Assembly (NCBI RefSeq): GCF_001445655.1
Contig: NZ_LNBE01000004.1
Coordinates: 1,302,001 to 1,366,000 of the forward strand
Origin: Streptomyces roseifaciens
Lineage (GTDB): Bacteria; Actinomycetota; Actinomycetes; Streptomycetales; Streptomycetaceae
DNA: 64,000 nucleotides
Direction of reading: 5' to 3'
Position 1 is the stretch's first letter; each line of letters opens with the position of its first letter. Of this stretch, positions 32,027 through 40,707 are shown in pieces. A program made the translations under genes and the position numbers. A model generated the notes under the pieces. It was given only the letters and a program-made list of their open reading frames with translations. It did no database searches and was not told the origin of the DNA.

Positions 32027-34855
32027 ATGACCGACGACATGTCCCCTGCTGAGCGCTACGCCCTGTCACGGGTGCGCGCCGCCGAGCAGGCCACCGCGCT
32101 CGCACCGTTCCGCGAGATGTACGAATTCGAACTCGACCCCTTCCAGATAGACGCCTGCAAGGCCCTGGAGGGCGGGAAGGGTGTGCTGGTCGCCGCGCCG
32201 ACCGGTTCGGGCAAGACCATCGTGGGCGAGTTCGCCGTCCACCTGGCCCTCACGCAGGGCCGCAAGTGCTTCTACACGACGCCCATCAAGGCGCTGTCGA
32301 ACCAGAAGTACAGCGATCTCGTCAAGCGCTACGGCGCCGCCAAGGTCGGCCTGCTGACCGGCGACAACAGCGTCAACGCCGACGCCCCGGTGCTCGTGAT
32401 GACCACCGAGGTCCTGCGCAACATGCTCTACGCCAACTCCCAGGCTCTCATCGGCCTGGGCCACGTGGTCATGGACGAGGTGCACTACCTCTCCGACCGC
32501 TTCCGCGGCGCCGTCTGGGAGGAGGTCATCATCCACCTCCCGGAGTCGGTGACCCTGGTCTCCCTGTCGGCCACCGTCTCCAACGCCGAGGAGTTCGGCG
32601 ACTGGCTGGACACCGTGCGCGGCGACACCGAGGTCATCGTCTCCGAGGAGCGGCCCGTCCCGCTGTGGCAGCACGTGCTCGCCGGCCGGCGGATGTACGA
32701 CCTCTTCGAGGAGGAGACGGACCACGGCGGCCGCGGCGCCGCGCGGCGCGAGGTCAACCCCGACCTGCTGCGCATGGCCCGCATGGAGAACAGCCGCACC
32801 TACAACCCGCGCGAGCGCCGCCGCGGCAAGATGGTGCGCGAGGCCGACCGCGAGCGCGAGCGCCGCCAGCGCAGCCGCATCTGGACGCCCGGCCGCCCGG
32901 AGGTCATCGAGCGCCTCGACGCCGAGGGCCTGCTGCCCGCGATCACCTTCATCTTCAGCCGCGCCGGCTGCGAGGCCGCCGTCCAGCAGTGCCTCTACGC
33001 CGGCCTGCGGCTCAACGACGACGAGGCCCGCGCCAGGGTCCGCTCGATCGTCGAGGAGCGCACGGCCGCCATCCCCGACGAGGACCTGCACGTCCTCGGC
33101 TACTTCGAGTGGCTGGAGGGGCTGGAGCGCGGCATCGCCGCCCACCACGCGGGCATGCTGCCGACCTTCAAGGAGGTCGTGGAGGAGCTCTTCGTCAAGG
33201 GCCTGGTCAAGGCCGTCTTCGCCACCGAGACGCTGGCCCTCGGCATCAACATGCCGGCCCGCACGGTGGTGCTGGAGAAGCTCGTCAAGTGGAACGGCGA
33301 GACCCATGCGGACATCACCCCCGGCGAGTACACCCAGCTGACGGGCCGGGCCGGGCGGCGCGGCATCGACGTCGAGGGGCACGCCGTCGTGCTCTGGCAG
33401 CGCGCCATGGACCCGGCCGCGCTCGCCGGCCTCGCGGGCACCCGCACGTACCCCCTGCGCTCCAGCTTCAAGCCGTCGTACAACATGGCGGTCAACCTCG
33501 TCTCGCAGTTCGGGCGGCACCGCTCGCGCGAGCTCCTGGAGACCTCGTTCGCGCAGTTCCAGGCCGACAAGTCGGTCGTCGGCATCTCCCGGCAGGTGCA
33601 GAAGAACGAGGAGGGCCTGGCGGGTTACCGCGAAGCCGTCACCTGCCACCTGGGCGACTTCGAGGAGTACGCCCGGATGCGCCGCGAGCTGAAGGACCGT
33701 GAGACCGACCTGGCCAAGCAGGGCGCGGTGCAGCGGCGTGCCGCCGCGGCGACGGCCCTGGAGCGGCTCAAGCCCGGCGACGTCATCCACGTCCCGACCG
33801 GCAAGTACGCGGGCCTGGCCCTCGTGCTGGACCCCGGCCTGCCGCCCGCCCGTGCCGACCGCCACCGCGGCTTCGACGCCCACGACGGCCCGCGCCCGCT
33901 GGTGCTCACCGCCGAGCGGCAGGTCAAGCGCCTCGCCCCCATGGACTTCCCCGTGCCGGTCGAGCCGCTGGAGCGGATGAGGATCCCCAAGTCCTTCAAC
34001 CCGCGCTCCCCGCAGTCGCGCCGCGACCTCGCCTCCGCGCTGCGCACCAAGGCGGGCCACATCGTGCCCGACCGGCACCGCAAGCCCCGGGCGGCCGGCG
34101 CCGACGACGCCGAGATCAACCGGCTGCGCGCCGCCCTGCGCGCGCACCCCTGCCACGGTTGCTCCGACCGCGAGGACCACGCCCGCTGGGCGGAGCGCTA
34201 CCACCGGCTGCTGCGGGACACCCGCCAGCTGGAGCGGCGCATCGAGGGGCGTACGAACACCATCGCCCGTACCTTCGACCGGATCTGCGCCCTCCTGACC
34301 GACCTGGACTACCTGCACGGGAACGAGGTCACCGAGCACGGCAAGCGGCTCGCCCGGCTCTACGGCGAGCTGGACCTGCTGGCCTCCGAGTGCCTGCGCG
34401 ACGGCGTGTGGGAGGGGCTGAAGCCGGCCGAGCTGGCGGCGTGCGCCTCGGCGCTCGTCTTCGAGGCGCGCATGGCCGACGACGCGGCGCCCCCGAAGCT
34501 GCCCACGGGCCCGGCGAAGGAAGCCCTCGGCGAGATGGTCCGCATCTGGGGCCGGCTCGACGCCCTGGAGGAACAGCACAAGATCAACCAGGCGGAGGGG
34601 GTCGGCCAGCGCGAGCCGGACCTCGGCTTCGCCTGGGCCGCGTACCGCTGGGCGTCCGGGCACGGCCTGGACGAGGTCCTGCGGGAGGTCGAGATGCCGG
34701 CCGGCGACTTCGTCCGGTGGTGCAAGCAGCTGATCGACGTACTGGGCCAGATCGCGGCGGCGGCGCCGCAGGACGGCAGCACGGTGGCGCGGAATGCGCG
34801 GCGCGCGGTGGACGGCTTGCTGCGGGGTGTCGTGGCGTACTCGTCGGTGGGCTGA
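32027..34855 (+). CDS. helY: DEAD/DEAH-box RNA helicase, Ski2/Mtr4 (HelY) type
   Basis: 942-residue superfamily 2 helicase. Walker A is AAPTGSGKT (about 55-63), motif II is DEVH in VVMDEVHYLSD, motif III SAT in VSLSATVSN, and motif VI is QLTGRAGRRGID. A long C-terminal arch/DSHCT-like region contains CHGCSDREDHARWAERYHRL and LKPAELAACASALVFEARMADD, typical of the Ski2-like family. The mycobacterial counterpart is HelY (Rv2092c), also next to tatC. The likely role is RNA unwinding in degradation or ribosome maturation. It is transcribed from a near-leaderless promoter and ends at a terminator shared with the convergent siderophore-reductase gene. Confidence 0.93.
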   Translation: MTDDMSPAERYALSRVRAAEQATALAPFREMYEFELDPFQIDACKALEGGKGVLVAAPTGSGKTIVGEFAVHLALTQGRKCFYTTPIKALSNQKYSDLVKRYGAAKVGLLTGDNSVNADAPVLVMTTEVLRNMLYANSQALIGLGHVVMDEVHYLSDRFRGAVWEEVIIHLPESVTLVSLSATVSNAEEFGDWLDTVRGDTEVIVSEERPVPLWQHVLAGRRMYDLFEEETDHGGRGAARREVNPDLLRMARMENSRTYNPRERRRGKMVREADRERERRQRSRIWTPGRPEVIERLDAEGLLPAITFIFSRAGCEAAVQQCLYAGLRLNDDEARARVRSIVEERTAAIPDEDLHVLGYFEWLEGLERGIAAHHAGMLPTFKEVVEELFVKGLVKAVFATETLALGINMPARTVVLEKLVKWNGETHADITPGEYTQLTGRAGRRGIDVEGHAVVLWQRAMDPAALAGLAGTRTYPLRSSFKPSYNMAVNLVSQFGRHRSRELLETSFAQFQADKSVVGISRQVQKNEEGLAGYREAVTCHLGDFEEYARMRRELKDRETDLAKQGAVQRRAAAATALERLKPGDVIHVPTGKYAGLALVLDPGLPPARADRHRGFDAHDGPRPLVLTAERQVKRLAPMDFPVPVEPLERMRIPKSFNPRSPQSRRDLASALRTKAGHIVPDRHRKPRAAGADDAEINRLRAALRAHPCHGCSDREDHARWAERYHRLLRDTRQLERRIEGRTNTIARTFDRICALLTDLDYLHGNEVTEHGKRLARLYGELDLLASECLRDGVWEGLKPAELAACASALVFEARMADDAAPPKLPTGPAKEALGEMVRIWGRLDALEEQHKINQAEGVGQREPDLGFAWAAYRWASGHGLDEVLREVEMPAGDFVRWCKQLIDVLGQIAAAAPQDGSTVARNARRAVDGLLRGVVAYSSVG

Positions 34856-34929
34856 GCCCGGCCCGGCACCGCCGGTCACCTCCGGTGGGGGTTGCCCGCC
34901 GCGGCGGGGGGATTTTCCCCTGACCCGCC

Positions 34930-34963
34930 CCTTCCCGAAACCCCTGCGGGGGGCTCGGGAAGG
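34930..34963. terminator. Terminator between helY and the siderophore-interacting gene
   Basis: 9-bp arms CCTTCCCGA (34930-34938) and TCGGGAAGG (34955-34963) enclose a CCCC/GGGG inner stem. It lies between convergent genes. Confidence 0.6.
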
Positions 34964-34983
34964 CGGCGGGCGGCCGGTCGCGG

Positions 34984-35832
34984 CTATGCCGCGGCCGCGC
35001 CCTCCTGCTCCGTCTCGACCTGCTGGTTCCACTCGGGCTTGGACGCCTGCCAGCCGTCCTCGTCGTGGCCGCGGCGCCAGTAGCCCGACACCGACAGGCG
35101 CTCGCGCGGCACCTCCCGCTCCACGCGCAGGTAGCGGCGGAGCTCCTTCACGAAGCCGGCCTCGCCGTGGACGAAGGCCTGGACGTCGCCGGTGGGGAAG
35201 TCGAGCGCACGCACGGCCGCGACGAGGGGCTCGCCGACGGGCGCGTCGCCGCGGTGCAGCCACGTGACCTCGACGCCCTCGGCCAGCTCCAGCTTCTGCT
35301 CGTCCTCCGGGCCCGCGATCTCGACGAAGGCGTGCACGCGCGCGCCCGCCGGGATCCGCTCCAGGGACGCGGCGATCGCCGGCAGCGCGCTCTCGTCGCC
35401 CGCCAGGAGGTGCCAGTCGGCGGCCGGGTCGGGGGAGTACGCGCCGCCGGGGCCGCGGAAGAACACCTCGGCGCCCGGCCGGACGGAGGCCGCCCACGGG
35501 CCGGCCAGGCCCTCGTCGCCGTGGACGACGAAGTCGATGACCAGCTCGCGCGCCTCGCGGTCGAAGGAGCGCACCGTGTAGGTGCGGGTCTTCGGCCACT
35601 GCTCGTGGGGCAGCTCGCGGCGGATGATCTCCATGTCGAAGGACTCGGGATAGGTGACACCGGGCACGGGGAAGAGCAGCTTCACGTAGTGGTCGGTGTG
35701 CTCGCCCGCGCCGAAGTCCGCGAGGCCCTCGCCGCCGAGCACCACGCGCACCATGTGCGGCGTGAGCCGCTCGGTGCGCACTACGCGGGCTCGGTTGAGC
35801 TTCGGCCTCTGCCGGACGGGACGCTCTGCCAT
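34984..35832 (-). CDS. Siderophore-interacting protein / ferric-siderophore reductase
   Basis: 282 residues of the SIP family (ViuB-like). An N-terminal FAD-binding beta barrel has the RTYTVRSFD flavin motif, preceded by ADFGAGEHTDHYVKLLFP. The C-terminal NAD(P)H-binding-like domain has LLAGDESALPAIAASLERIPAG and the C-terminal GYWRRGHDEDGW block. It reduces imported ferric siderophores to release iron in the cytosol. ATG 35832 is preceded by GGGGAGA; a longer frame would start inside the regulatory site. A 19-bp iron box lies 33 nt upstream, so expression should rise when iron is scarce. The last ten residues are Ala/Glu-rich and not conserved. Confidence 0.93.
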   Translation of the reverse strand: MAERPVRQRPKLNRARVVRTERLTPHMVRVVLGGEGLADFGAGEHTDHYVKLLFPVPGVTYPESFDMEIIRRELPHEQWPKTRTYTVRSFDREARELVIDFVVHGDEGLAGPWAASVRPGAEVFFRGPGGAYSPDPAADWHLLAGDESALPAIAASLERIPAGARVHAFVEIAGPEDEQKLELAEGVEVTWLHRGDAPVGEPLVAAVRALDFPTGDVQAFVHGEAGFVKELRRYLRVEREVPRERLSVSGYWRRGHDEDGWQASKPEWNQQVETEQEGAAAA

Positions 35833-35864
35833 GGTGTCTCCCCTGATCCCCTGATCCTGAAAAG

Positions 35865-35883
35865 TTAGGTTCACCTAACCTAA
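35865..35883 (-). promoter_or_regulatory. Iron box (DmdR/IdeR-type operator)
   Basis: On the minus strand the 19-bp site reads TTAGGTTAGGTGAACCTAA, close to the DmdR1/IdeR consensus TTAGGTTAGGCTCACCTAA. It overlaps a TAACTT -10-like hexamer and lies 33 nt before the SIP start, so iron-loaded repressor would block transcription. Confidence 0.85.
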
Positions 35884-35887
35884 CAGC

Positions 35888-36808
35888 TCAGCCGGCGAGG
35901 ACGCCCAGCAACCGCTGCAGCGAGCCGCCCAGCCCCCACCGCTCGGCCAGGGCGTCGAGCGTCTCCGGGTCCCGCGGCCCGGCCGGCAGCGCCGGATCGA
36001 AGGGCGCCAGCGGGACGTCCGACGCCACCCGTACGACCTTCGGGGCCACCGCCAGATACGGCTTGGCCTCCGTCAGGCGCGTGCGCTGCGCCGGGGTGAG
36101 CTTCGCCGCCGGGTCGTCCACGGCCGCCATGATCCCGGGCAGGTCGCCGAAGGCGGCCAGCAGCTTCGCGGCCGTCTTCTCGCCGATGCCCGGCACGCCC
36201 GGCAGCCCGTCGCTGGGGTCGCCGCGCAGCAGCGCCAGGTCCGCGTACCCGGATCCGTCCACCCCGTACTTCTCGCGCAGCAGCGCCTCGTCGACCACCT
36301 GCAGCGTGCCCACTCCCTTGAGCGGGTACAGCACCCGCACCCCGCGCCGGTCGTCCACCAGCTGGTAGAGGTCGCGGTCGCCGGTGACGATGTCGACCGG
36401 GCCCTCGGCGCGGCCCGCGAGCGTGCCGATCACGTCGTCGGCCTCGTAGCCCGTGGCGCCGACCCGGGCGATGCCGATCGCGTCGAGCACGGCCTCGATC
36501 ACCGGGACCTGCGGGGAGAGGGTGTCGGGCACCTCCTCCTCGTCGGGGCCGGTCTCCGTCTCCTCGGCCACCCGGTGCGTCTTGTAGGTGGGGATGAGCT
36601 CGACCCGCCAGTGGGGCCGCCAGTCGAAGTCCATGCAGGCCACCAGGTCGTCGGGGTGGTGGTCCTGGACCAGGCGGGCGATGAAGTCGAGCAGGCCGCG
36701 CACCGCGTTCACCGGGGTGCCGTCGGGGGCGCGGACGGAGTCGGGCACGCCGAAGTAGGCGCGGAAGTACAGGGAGGCGGTGTCGAGGAGCATCAGGCGT
36801 CGCGTCAC
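35888..36808 (-). CDS. 5'-3' exonuclease (FEN/PIN-like, Pol I N-terminal domain homologue)
   Basis: 306 residues. The metal-binding acidic residues are visible in LMLLDTASLYFRAYFG, ATGYEADDVIGTLA and VTGDRDLYQLVDD, and the helix-3-turn-helix DNA-binding motif in LRGDPSDGLPGVPGIGEKTAAKLL. This is a stand-alone flap/5' exonuclease like those found beside full-length Pol I in actinobacteria; it has no polymerase domain. It should help remove RNA primers or flaps. GTG 36808 starts VTRRLMLLDTASLYF; the same frame stays open far upstream, but that part is the antisense of the betaine ATPase gene. The SIP gene follows on the same strand, with the iron box between, so the two are probably separate transcripts. 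Confidence 0.92.
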   Translation of the reverse strand: MTRRLMLLDTASLYFRAYFGVPDSVRAPDGTPVNAVRGLLDFIARLVQDHHPDDLVACMDFDWRPHWRVELIPTYKTHRVAEETETGPDEEEVPDTLSPQVPVIEAVLDAIGIARVGATGYEADDVIGTLAGRAEGPVDIVTGDRDLYQLVDDRRGVRVLYPLKGVGTLQVVDEALLREKYGVDGSGYADLALLRGDPSDGLPGVPGIGEKTAAKLLAAFGDLPGIMAAVDDPAAKLTPAQRTRLTEAKPYLAVAPKVVRVASDVPLAPFDPALPAGPRDPETLDALAERWGLGGSLQRLLGVLAG

Positions 36809-36983
36809 GGGTCGATCATGCCGCAGACCACTGACACGCCTCCCGCAACCCCGCCCCGCCGATGTGAACCGGGTCACTGTTCCGTTTGCCCGGATTGATC
36901 GGGGGCAGGCGCGGCACCGGAGCGGACCCCGTCCTCGGCACGTGTGCCGGAAGCGGGCACGCGGACCGATGCCGCACCGCTCC

Positions 36984-37014
36984 ACGGCCCTGCCACAGGG
37001 GGAGGCAGGGCCGT
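36984..37014 (+). promoter_or_regulatory. Leader hairpin upstream of the betaine transporter operon
   Basis: Perfect 11-bp arms ACGGCCCTGCC (36984-36994) and GGCAGGGCCGT (37004-37014) with a 9-nt loop, 25 nt before the start codon. It could be an attenuator or mRNA stabiliser; no T-run follows. Confidence 0.4.
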
Positions 37015-37039
37015 CCTGAGTTCGACCCGAGAGGTGTAT

Positions 37040-38134
37040 GTGTCCAGGCTCCAGGCCGAGCATCTGTACAAGGTGTTCGGCAGACGACCCGAAGCCGCCG
37101 TCCAACGGCTCGAAGGCGGCGCCGACCGCGACGAGCTGCGTGCCGACGGCACCACCGCAGCGGTCATCGACGCCTCGTTCGAGGTGGAGGCGGGCCAGAT
37201 CTTCGTGGTGATGGGTCTGTCCGGATCCGGCAAGTCCACGCTGCTGCGCATGCTCAACGGACTGCTGGAGCCGACCGCCGGCCGCGTCCTCTTCGACGGG
37301 GAGGACCTGACCGCCCTGGCCCCGCGCGACCTGCGCACCGTGCGCTCCCGGAAGATCAGCATGGTCTTCCAGCACTTCGCGCTCTTCCCGCACCGCAGCG
37401 TGCTGGAGAACGCGGCCTACGGCCTGGAGGTGCAGGGCGTGGCCCGCGCGGAGCGCCAGGAGCGCGCCGCCGAGGCGCTGGAGCTCGCGGGCCTCAAGGG
37501 CTGGGAGGCCTCCTGGCCCGACGAGCTCTCGGGCGGCATGCAGCAGCGCGTCGGGCTCGCCCGCGCGCTGGCCACCGACGCGGACCTGCTGCTGATGGAC
37601 GAGTCCTTCAGCGCGCTCGACCCGCTGATCCGCCGCGACATGCAGGACCAGCTGCTGGACCTGCAGACGCGGCTGAAGAAGACCATCGTCTTCATCACCC
37701 ACGACCTCAACGAGGCCATGCGCCTCGGCGACCGGATCGCCGTCATGCGCGACGGCCGGATCGTGCAGAACGGCACCGCGGAGGACATCCTCGTGCGCCC
37801 GGCCAACGACTACGTGGCCTCCTTCATCCAGGACGTCGACCGCAGCCGGGTGCTGACCGCCGGCTCGATCATGGACCGGACCGGCCGCGGCTCCGGCGCC
37901 GAAGGGGCGGCCACCGTCCCCGCGGCCACGCCCGTCGCCGACCTTTTCGCCTCCTTCGCCCGCAGCGCCGCCCCCGTCACCGTCACCGACGAGCGGGGCG
38001 AGCCGGCCGGCGTCGTCACCCGTGACCTGCTGTTCGCCGCGCTCGGCGAGGAGCCGGGGGTGCCCGCCCCGCGTCCCGCGGAGGCCGCCACGCCTGCCCG
38101 CGCCGACGAGGCGGAGGTGAGCGCCCGTGCCTAG
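37040..38134 (+). CDS. Glycine betaine/proline-type ABC transporter ATPase
   Basis: 364 residues. ATPase of an OpuA/ProU-type osmoprotectant importer: Walker A GLSGSGKST, Q-loop in VFQHFALFPHRSVLEN, signature LSGGMQQR, Walker B LLLMDESFSALDP, switch His in FITHDLNEA. The first 60 residues include a short insertion rich in Glu/Asp/Arg before Walker A, and the last about 90 residues resemble a CBS domain, which in OpuA senses ionic strength. GTG 37040 has GAGAGG 5 nt upstream; GTG 37034 in frame is less likely. The downstream permease-receptor gene overlaps its end by 8 nt, which couples translation. A hairpin lies in the leader. Confidence 0.93.
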   Translation: MSRLQAEHLYKVFGRRPEAAVQRLEGGADRDELRADGTTAAVIDASFEVEAGQIFVVMGLSGSGKSTLLRMLNGLLEPTAGRVLFDGEDLTALAPRDLRTVRSRKISMVFQHFALFPHRSVLENAAYGLEVQGVARAERQERAAEALELAGLKGWEASWPDELSGGMQQRVGLARALATDADLLLMDESFSALDPLIRRDMQDQLLDLQTRLKKTIVFITHDLNEAMRLGDRIAVMRDGRIVQNGTAEDILVRPANDYVASFIQDVDRSRVLTAGSIMDRTGRGSGAEGAATVPAATPVADLFASFARSAAPVTVTDERGEPAGVVTRDLLFAALGEEPGVPAPRPAEAATPARADEAEVSARA

Positions 38135-39932
38135 GATCCACTTCGGAAGCTGGGCCGAGGACGCCGTCAGCTGGCTGCAGACCCACCTGAGCTGGCTCTT
38201 CGACGTCATCAACACGGTCCTGACCGGTATGTACGACGGGGTGAACGCCGTCCTCGGCGCCCCCGATCCGCTGCTGATGGCCGGCATCCTGGCCGTCGTC
38301 GCCTGGTGGCTGCGCGGGCTGCTGCCCGCCGTGCTCACCTTCGCCGGCTTCGCCCTGGTCGACTCGTTCGGCCTGTGGGAGGCGGCGATGGCGACGCTGT
38401 CGCTCGTCCTCGTCGCGAGCCTGATCACGCTGCTGGTCGCGGTGCCGCTCGGCATCTGGGCGGCGCGCAGCAGCAAGGTCAGCGGGGTCCTGCGGCCCGC
38501 GCTGGACGTCATGCAGACGATGCCCGCCTTCGTCTACCTGATCCCCGGCGTCATGTTCTTCTCGATCGGTCCGATCCCCGGCCTGATCGCGACCGTCGTC
38601 TTCTCGATGCCGCCCGGCGTCCGCATGACCGAGCTGGGCATCCGGCAGGTCGACGGCGAGCTCGTCGAGGCCGCGACGGCCTTCGGCACCACGCCGCGCG
38701 ACACCCTGACCCGGGTGCAGCTGCCGCTCGCCCTGCCCACGATCATGGCGGGCGTCAACCAGGTCATCATGCTGGCCCTGTCCATGGTCGTCATCGCCGG
38801 CATGGCGGGCGCGGGCGGTCTCGGCGAGGCCGTGTACGCGGCCGTCACCAAGGTCGACATCGGCGGTGGCGTCGAGAGCGGCCTGGCCGTCGTCGTCCTC
38901 GCCATCTACCTGGACCGCATGACCGGCGCCCTCAACCAGCGGGTCTCCCCGCTCGGCCGGCGCGCCGCCGCCAAGGCCGCCTCCGCCGCCCGCGGGCTCG
39001 CCTTCCTGCGCTACCGGCCCGGCACGGCCGTCGCCACCGTCGGCGTCGTCGTCCTGGCGCTGGTCGCCGGAGGGATGAACCTCGCCGGCAGCGGCGACGA
39101 CCGGCAGAACGTGGCCGCGGGCGCGAACGTGGGCCAGGGCCGGGGCATCAAGCTCGGCTACTTCCCCTGGGACGAGGCCATCGCCACCACCTACCTGTGG
39201 CAGAACATCCTCGAGGACCGCGGGTACAAGCCGGACGTCAAGCAGCTCGACCCCGGGCCGCTGTACACCGCGCTGGCGCAGGGCCAGATGGACCTGCAGT
39301 TCGACGCCTGGCTGCCGACCACCCACAAGCAGTACATGGACCGCTACCGCGACAAGCTCTCCGACCTGGGCGCCTGGTACGGGCCCACGTCGCTGGAGCT
39401 GTCCGTGCCCGACTACGTCAAGGGCGTGGACTCGCTGGAGGACCTCAAGGGCAAGAGCGCCCAGTTCGGCGGGAAGATCGTCGGCATCGAGTCCAGCGCG
39501 GGCATGATGGGCACGCTCAACGACAAGGTGCTCAAGGAGTACGGACTGGACGGCGAGTACAAGGTCGTCTCCTCCTCCACCGCCTCGATGCTCGCCGACC
39601 TCGACCGGGCCATCAAGAAGAAGGAGCCCATCGTCACCACCCTGTGGTCGCCGCACTGGGCCTACGGCAAGCACCAGCTGAAGAAGCTCAAGGACCCCAA
39701 GGGGGCCTGGGGCAAGGGCGAGGAGATCCACGCCGTCGGCAAGAAGGACTTCGGCAAGGACTTCCCCGAGGTCACGGCCTGGCTGAAGGACTTCAAGCTG
39801 TCCGAGAAGGACCTCGCCTCCCTGGAGGTCGAGATCCAGAACGGCGGCAAGGGCAAGGAGAAGGAGTCCGCACGCCGCTGGCTGGACGCCCACCCGGGCC
39901 TCACCGACAAGCTGGCGCCTGTCCGCCACTGA
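38127..39932 (+). CDS. Glycine betaine ABC permease fused to its substrate-binding domain
   Basis: 601 residues, a natural fusion of permease and receptor as in Lactococcus OpuABC. Residues about 40-290 form the permease with five to six hydrophobic segments and the EAA loop ELVEAATAFGTTPRDTLTRVQLPLALP. After another membrane segment (about 302-320) the external receptor domain runs from GIKLGYFPWDEAIATTYLW to the end. Its Trp residues (FPWDEA, FDAWLP, TLWSPHWAYG) probably form the betaine-binding cage. With the ATPase, two of each chain give a complete importer. GTG 38127 overlaps the ATPase gene. The role is uptake of betaine-type osmolytes; choline is a possible alternative. Confidence 0.93.
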   Translation: MPRIHFGSWAEDAVSWLQTHLSWLFDVINTVLTGMYDGVNAVLGAPDPLLMAGILAVVAWWLRGLLPAVLTFAGFALVDSFGLWEAAMATLSLVLVASLITLLVAVPLGIWAARSSKVSGVLRPALDVMQTMPAFVYLIPGVMFFSIGPIPGLIATVVFSMPPGVRMTELGIRQVDGELVEAATAFGTTPRDTLTRVQLPLALPTIMAGVNQVIMLALSMVVIAGMAGAGGLGEAVYAAVTKVDIGGGVESGLAVVVLAIYLDRMTGALNQRVSPLGRRAAAKAASAARGLAFLRYRPGTAVATVGVVVLALVAGGMNLAGSGDDRQNVAAGANVGQGRGIKLGYFPWDEAIATTYLWQNILEDRGYKPDVKQLDPGPLYTALAQGQMDLQFDAWLPTTHKQYMDRYRDKLSDLGAWYGPTSLELSVPDYVKGVDSLEDLKGKSAQFGGKIVGIESSAGMMGTLNDKVLKEYGLDGEYKVVSSSTASMLADLDRAIKKKEPIVTTLWSPHWAYGKHQLKKLKDPKGAWGKGEEIHAVGKKDFGKDFPEVTAWLKDFKLSEKDLASLEVEIQNGGKGKEKESARRWLDAHPGLTDKLAPVRH

Positions 39933-39942
39933 CGAACAGGCG

Positions 39943-39948
39943 TACGGT
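39943..39948 (+). promoter_or_regulatory. -10 element of the metal-receptor-like gene, predicted leaderless transcript
   Basis: TACGGT ends 6 nt before the GTG at 39955; no Shine-Dalgarno sequence is present. Confidence 0.4.
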
Positions 39949-39954
39949 GGGGCG

Positions 39955-40707
39955 GTGGTCCCGCCCAGGAGCAGCCGCCCCGCCGTACGCCGTGTCGTCT
40001 CCCTCGTGCCGTCGCTGACGGAGGCCGTCGCCGCGACCGAGCCCGGGCTGCTCGCCGGCGCCACCGACTGGTGCGACCACCCGGCGGGCCTGGACGTCGT
40101 ACGGATCGGTGGCACGAAGAACCCCGACACGGCGCGCATCGCCGCCCTCGCGCCCGACCTCGTCCTCGCCAACGAGGAGGAGAACCGCGCACCCGACCTC
40201 GGCGCGCTGCGCGCCGCCGGGCTGGAGGTGCTCGTCACCGAAGTGCGCACGCTGCCCCAGGCGTTCGCCGAGCTGGAGCGGGTCCTGGTGCGCGGCTGCG
40301 GCCTGGCCAGGCCCGCGTGGCTGGCCGACGCGGAGGACGCGTGGCGGGACGTGCACGCCGCCGGGCCGGCGGTACGGGCCGTGGTGCCGGTGTGGCGACG
40401 GCCCTGGATGGTCCTCGGCCGGGACACCTTCGCCGGAGACGTCCTCGCCCGGCTCGGCGTCGCCAACGTCCACGCGGGCCACCCCGAGCGCTATCCGCGC
40501 ATCCCCCTCGACGAGCTGAACGCGTGCGGCGCCGAGCTGGCCGTTCTGCCCGACGAGCCCTACCGCTTCACGCGCGACGACGGCCCGGAGTCCTTCCCCG
40601 GGCTGCCGTGCGCGCTCGTCAGCGGGCGTCACCTCACGTGGTACGGACCCTCACTGACGGAAGCGGCTGAGGTGCTGGGCGCGGCGCTGCGAGCAGCCGG
40701 CCGCTGA
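39955..40707 (+). CDS. Helical-backbone metal-receptor-like protein without signal peptide (BtuF-like)
   Basis: 250 residues resembling cobalamin/iron-siderophore binding proteins of the helical-backbone fold: VVSLVPSLTEAVAATEPGLLAGATDWCDHP is the typical first domain, LAPDLVLANEEENRAPDLGAL the next strand, and WMVLGRDTFAGDVLARLGVANVHAG the second domain. Unlike true receptors it has no signal peptide or lipobox: the conserved fold begins about 12 residues in. It is therefore probably cytosolic, and its ligand is unknown; cytosolic relatives are annotated only as cobalamin-binding proteins. The last 74 nt overlap the end of the convergent TehA-like gene. A -10 hexamer 6 nt before GTG 39955 suggests a leaderless mRNA. 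Confidence 0.82.
   Translation: MVPPRSSRPAVRRVVSLVPSLTEAVAATEPGLLAGATDWCDHPAGLDVVRIGGTKNPDTARIAALAPDLVLANEEENRAPDLGALRAAGLEVLVTEVRTLPQAFAELERVLVRGCGLARPAWLADAEDAWRDVHAAGPAVRAVVPVWRRPWMVLGRDTFAGDVLARLGVANVHAGHPERYPRIPLDELNACGAELAVLPDEPYRFTRDDGPESFPGLPCALVSGRHLTWYGPSLTEAAEVLGAALRAAGR

Noticed and set aside
32066..35599. Minus-strand open frame of about 1180 codons over helY
   Set aside because: Antisense to a clear helicase and partly in another frame of the siderophore reductase; composition is that of a shadow frame.
36809..38512. Long N-terminal extension of the exonuclease frame
   Set aside because: The extension runs antisense through the betaine ATPase gene; exonuclease homology begins at GTG 36808.
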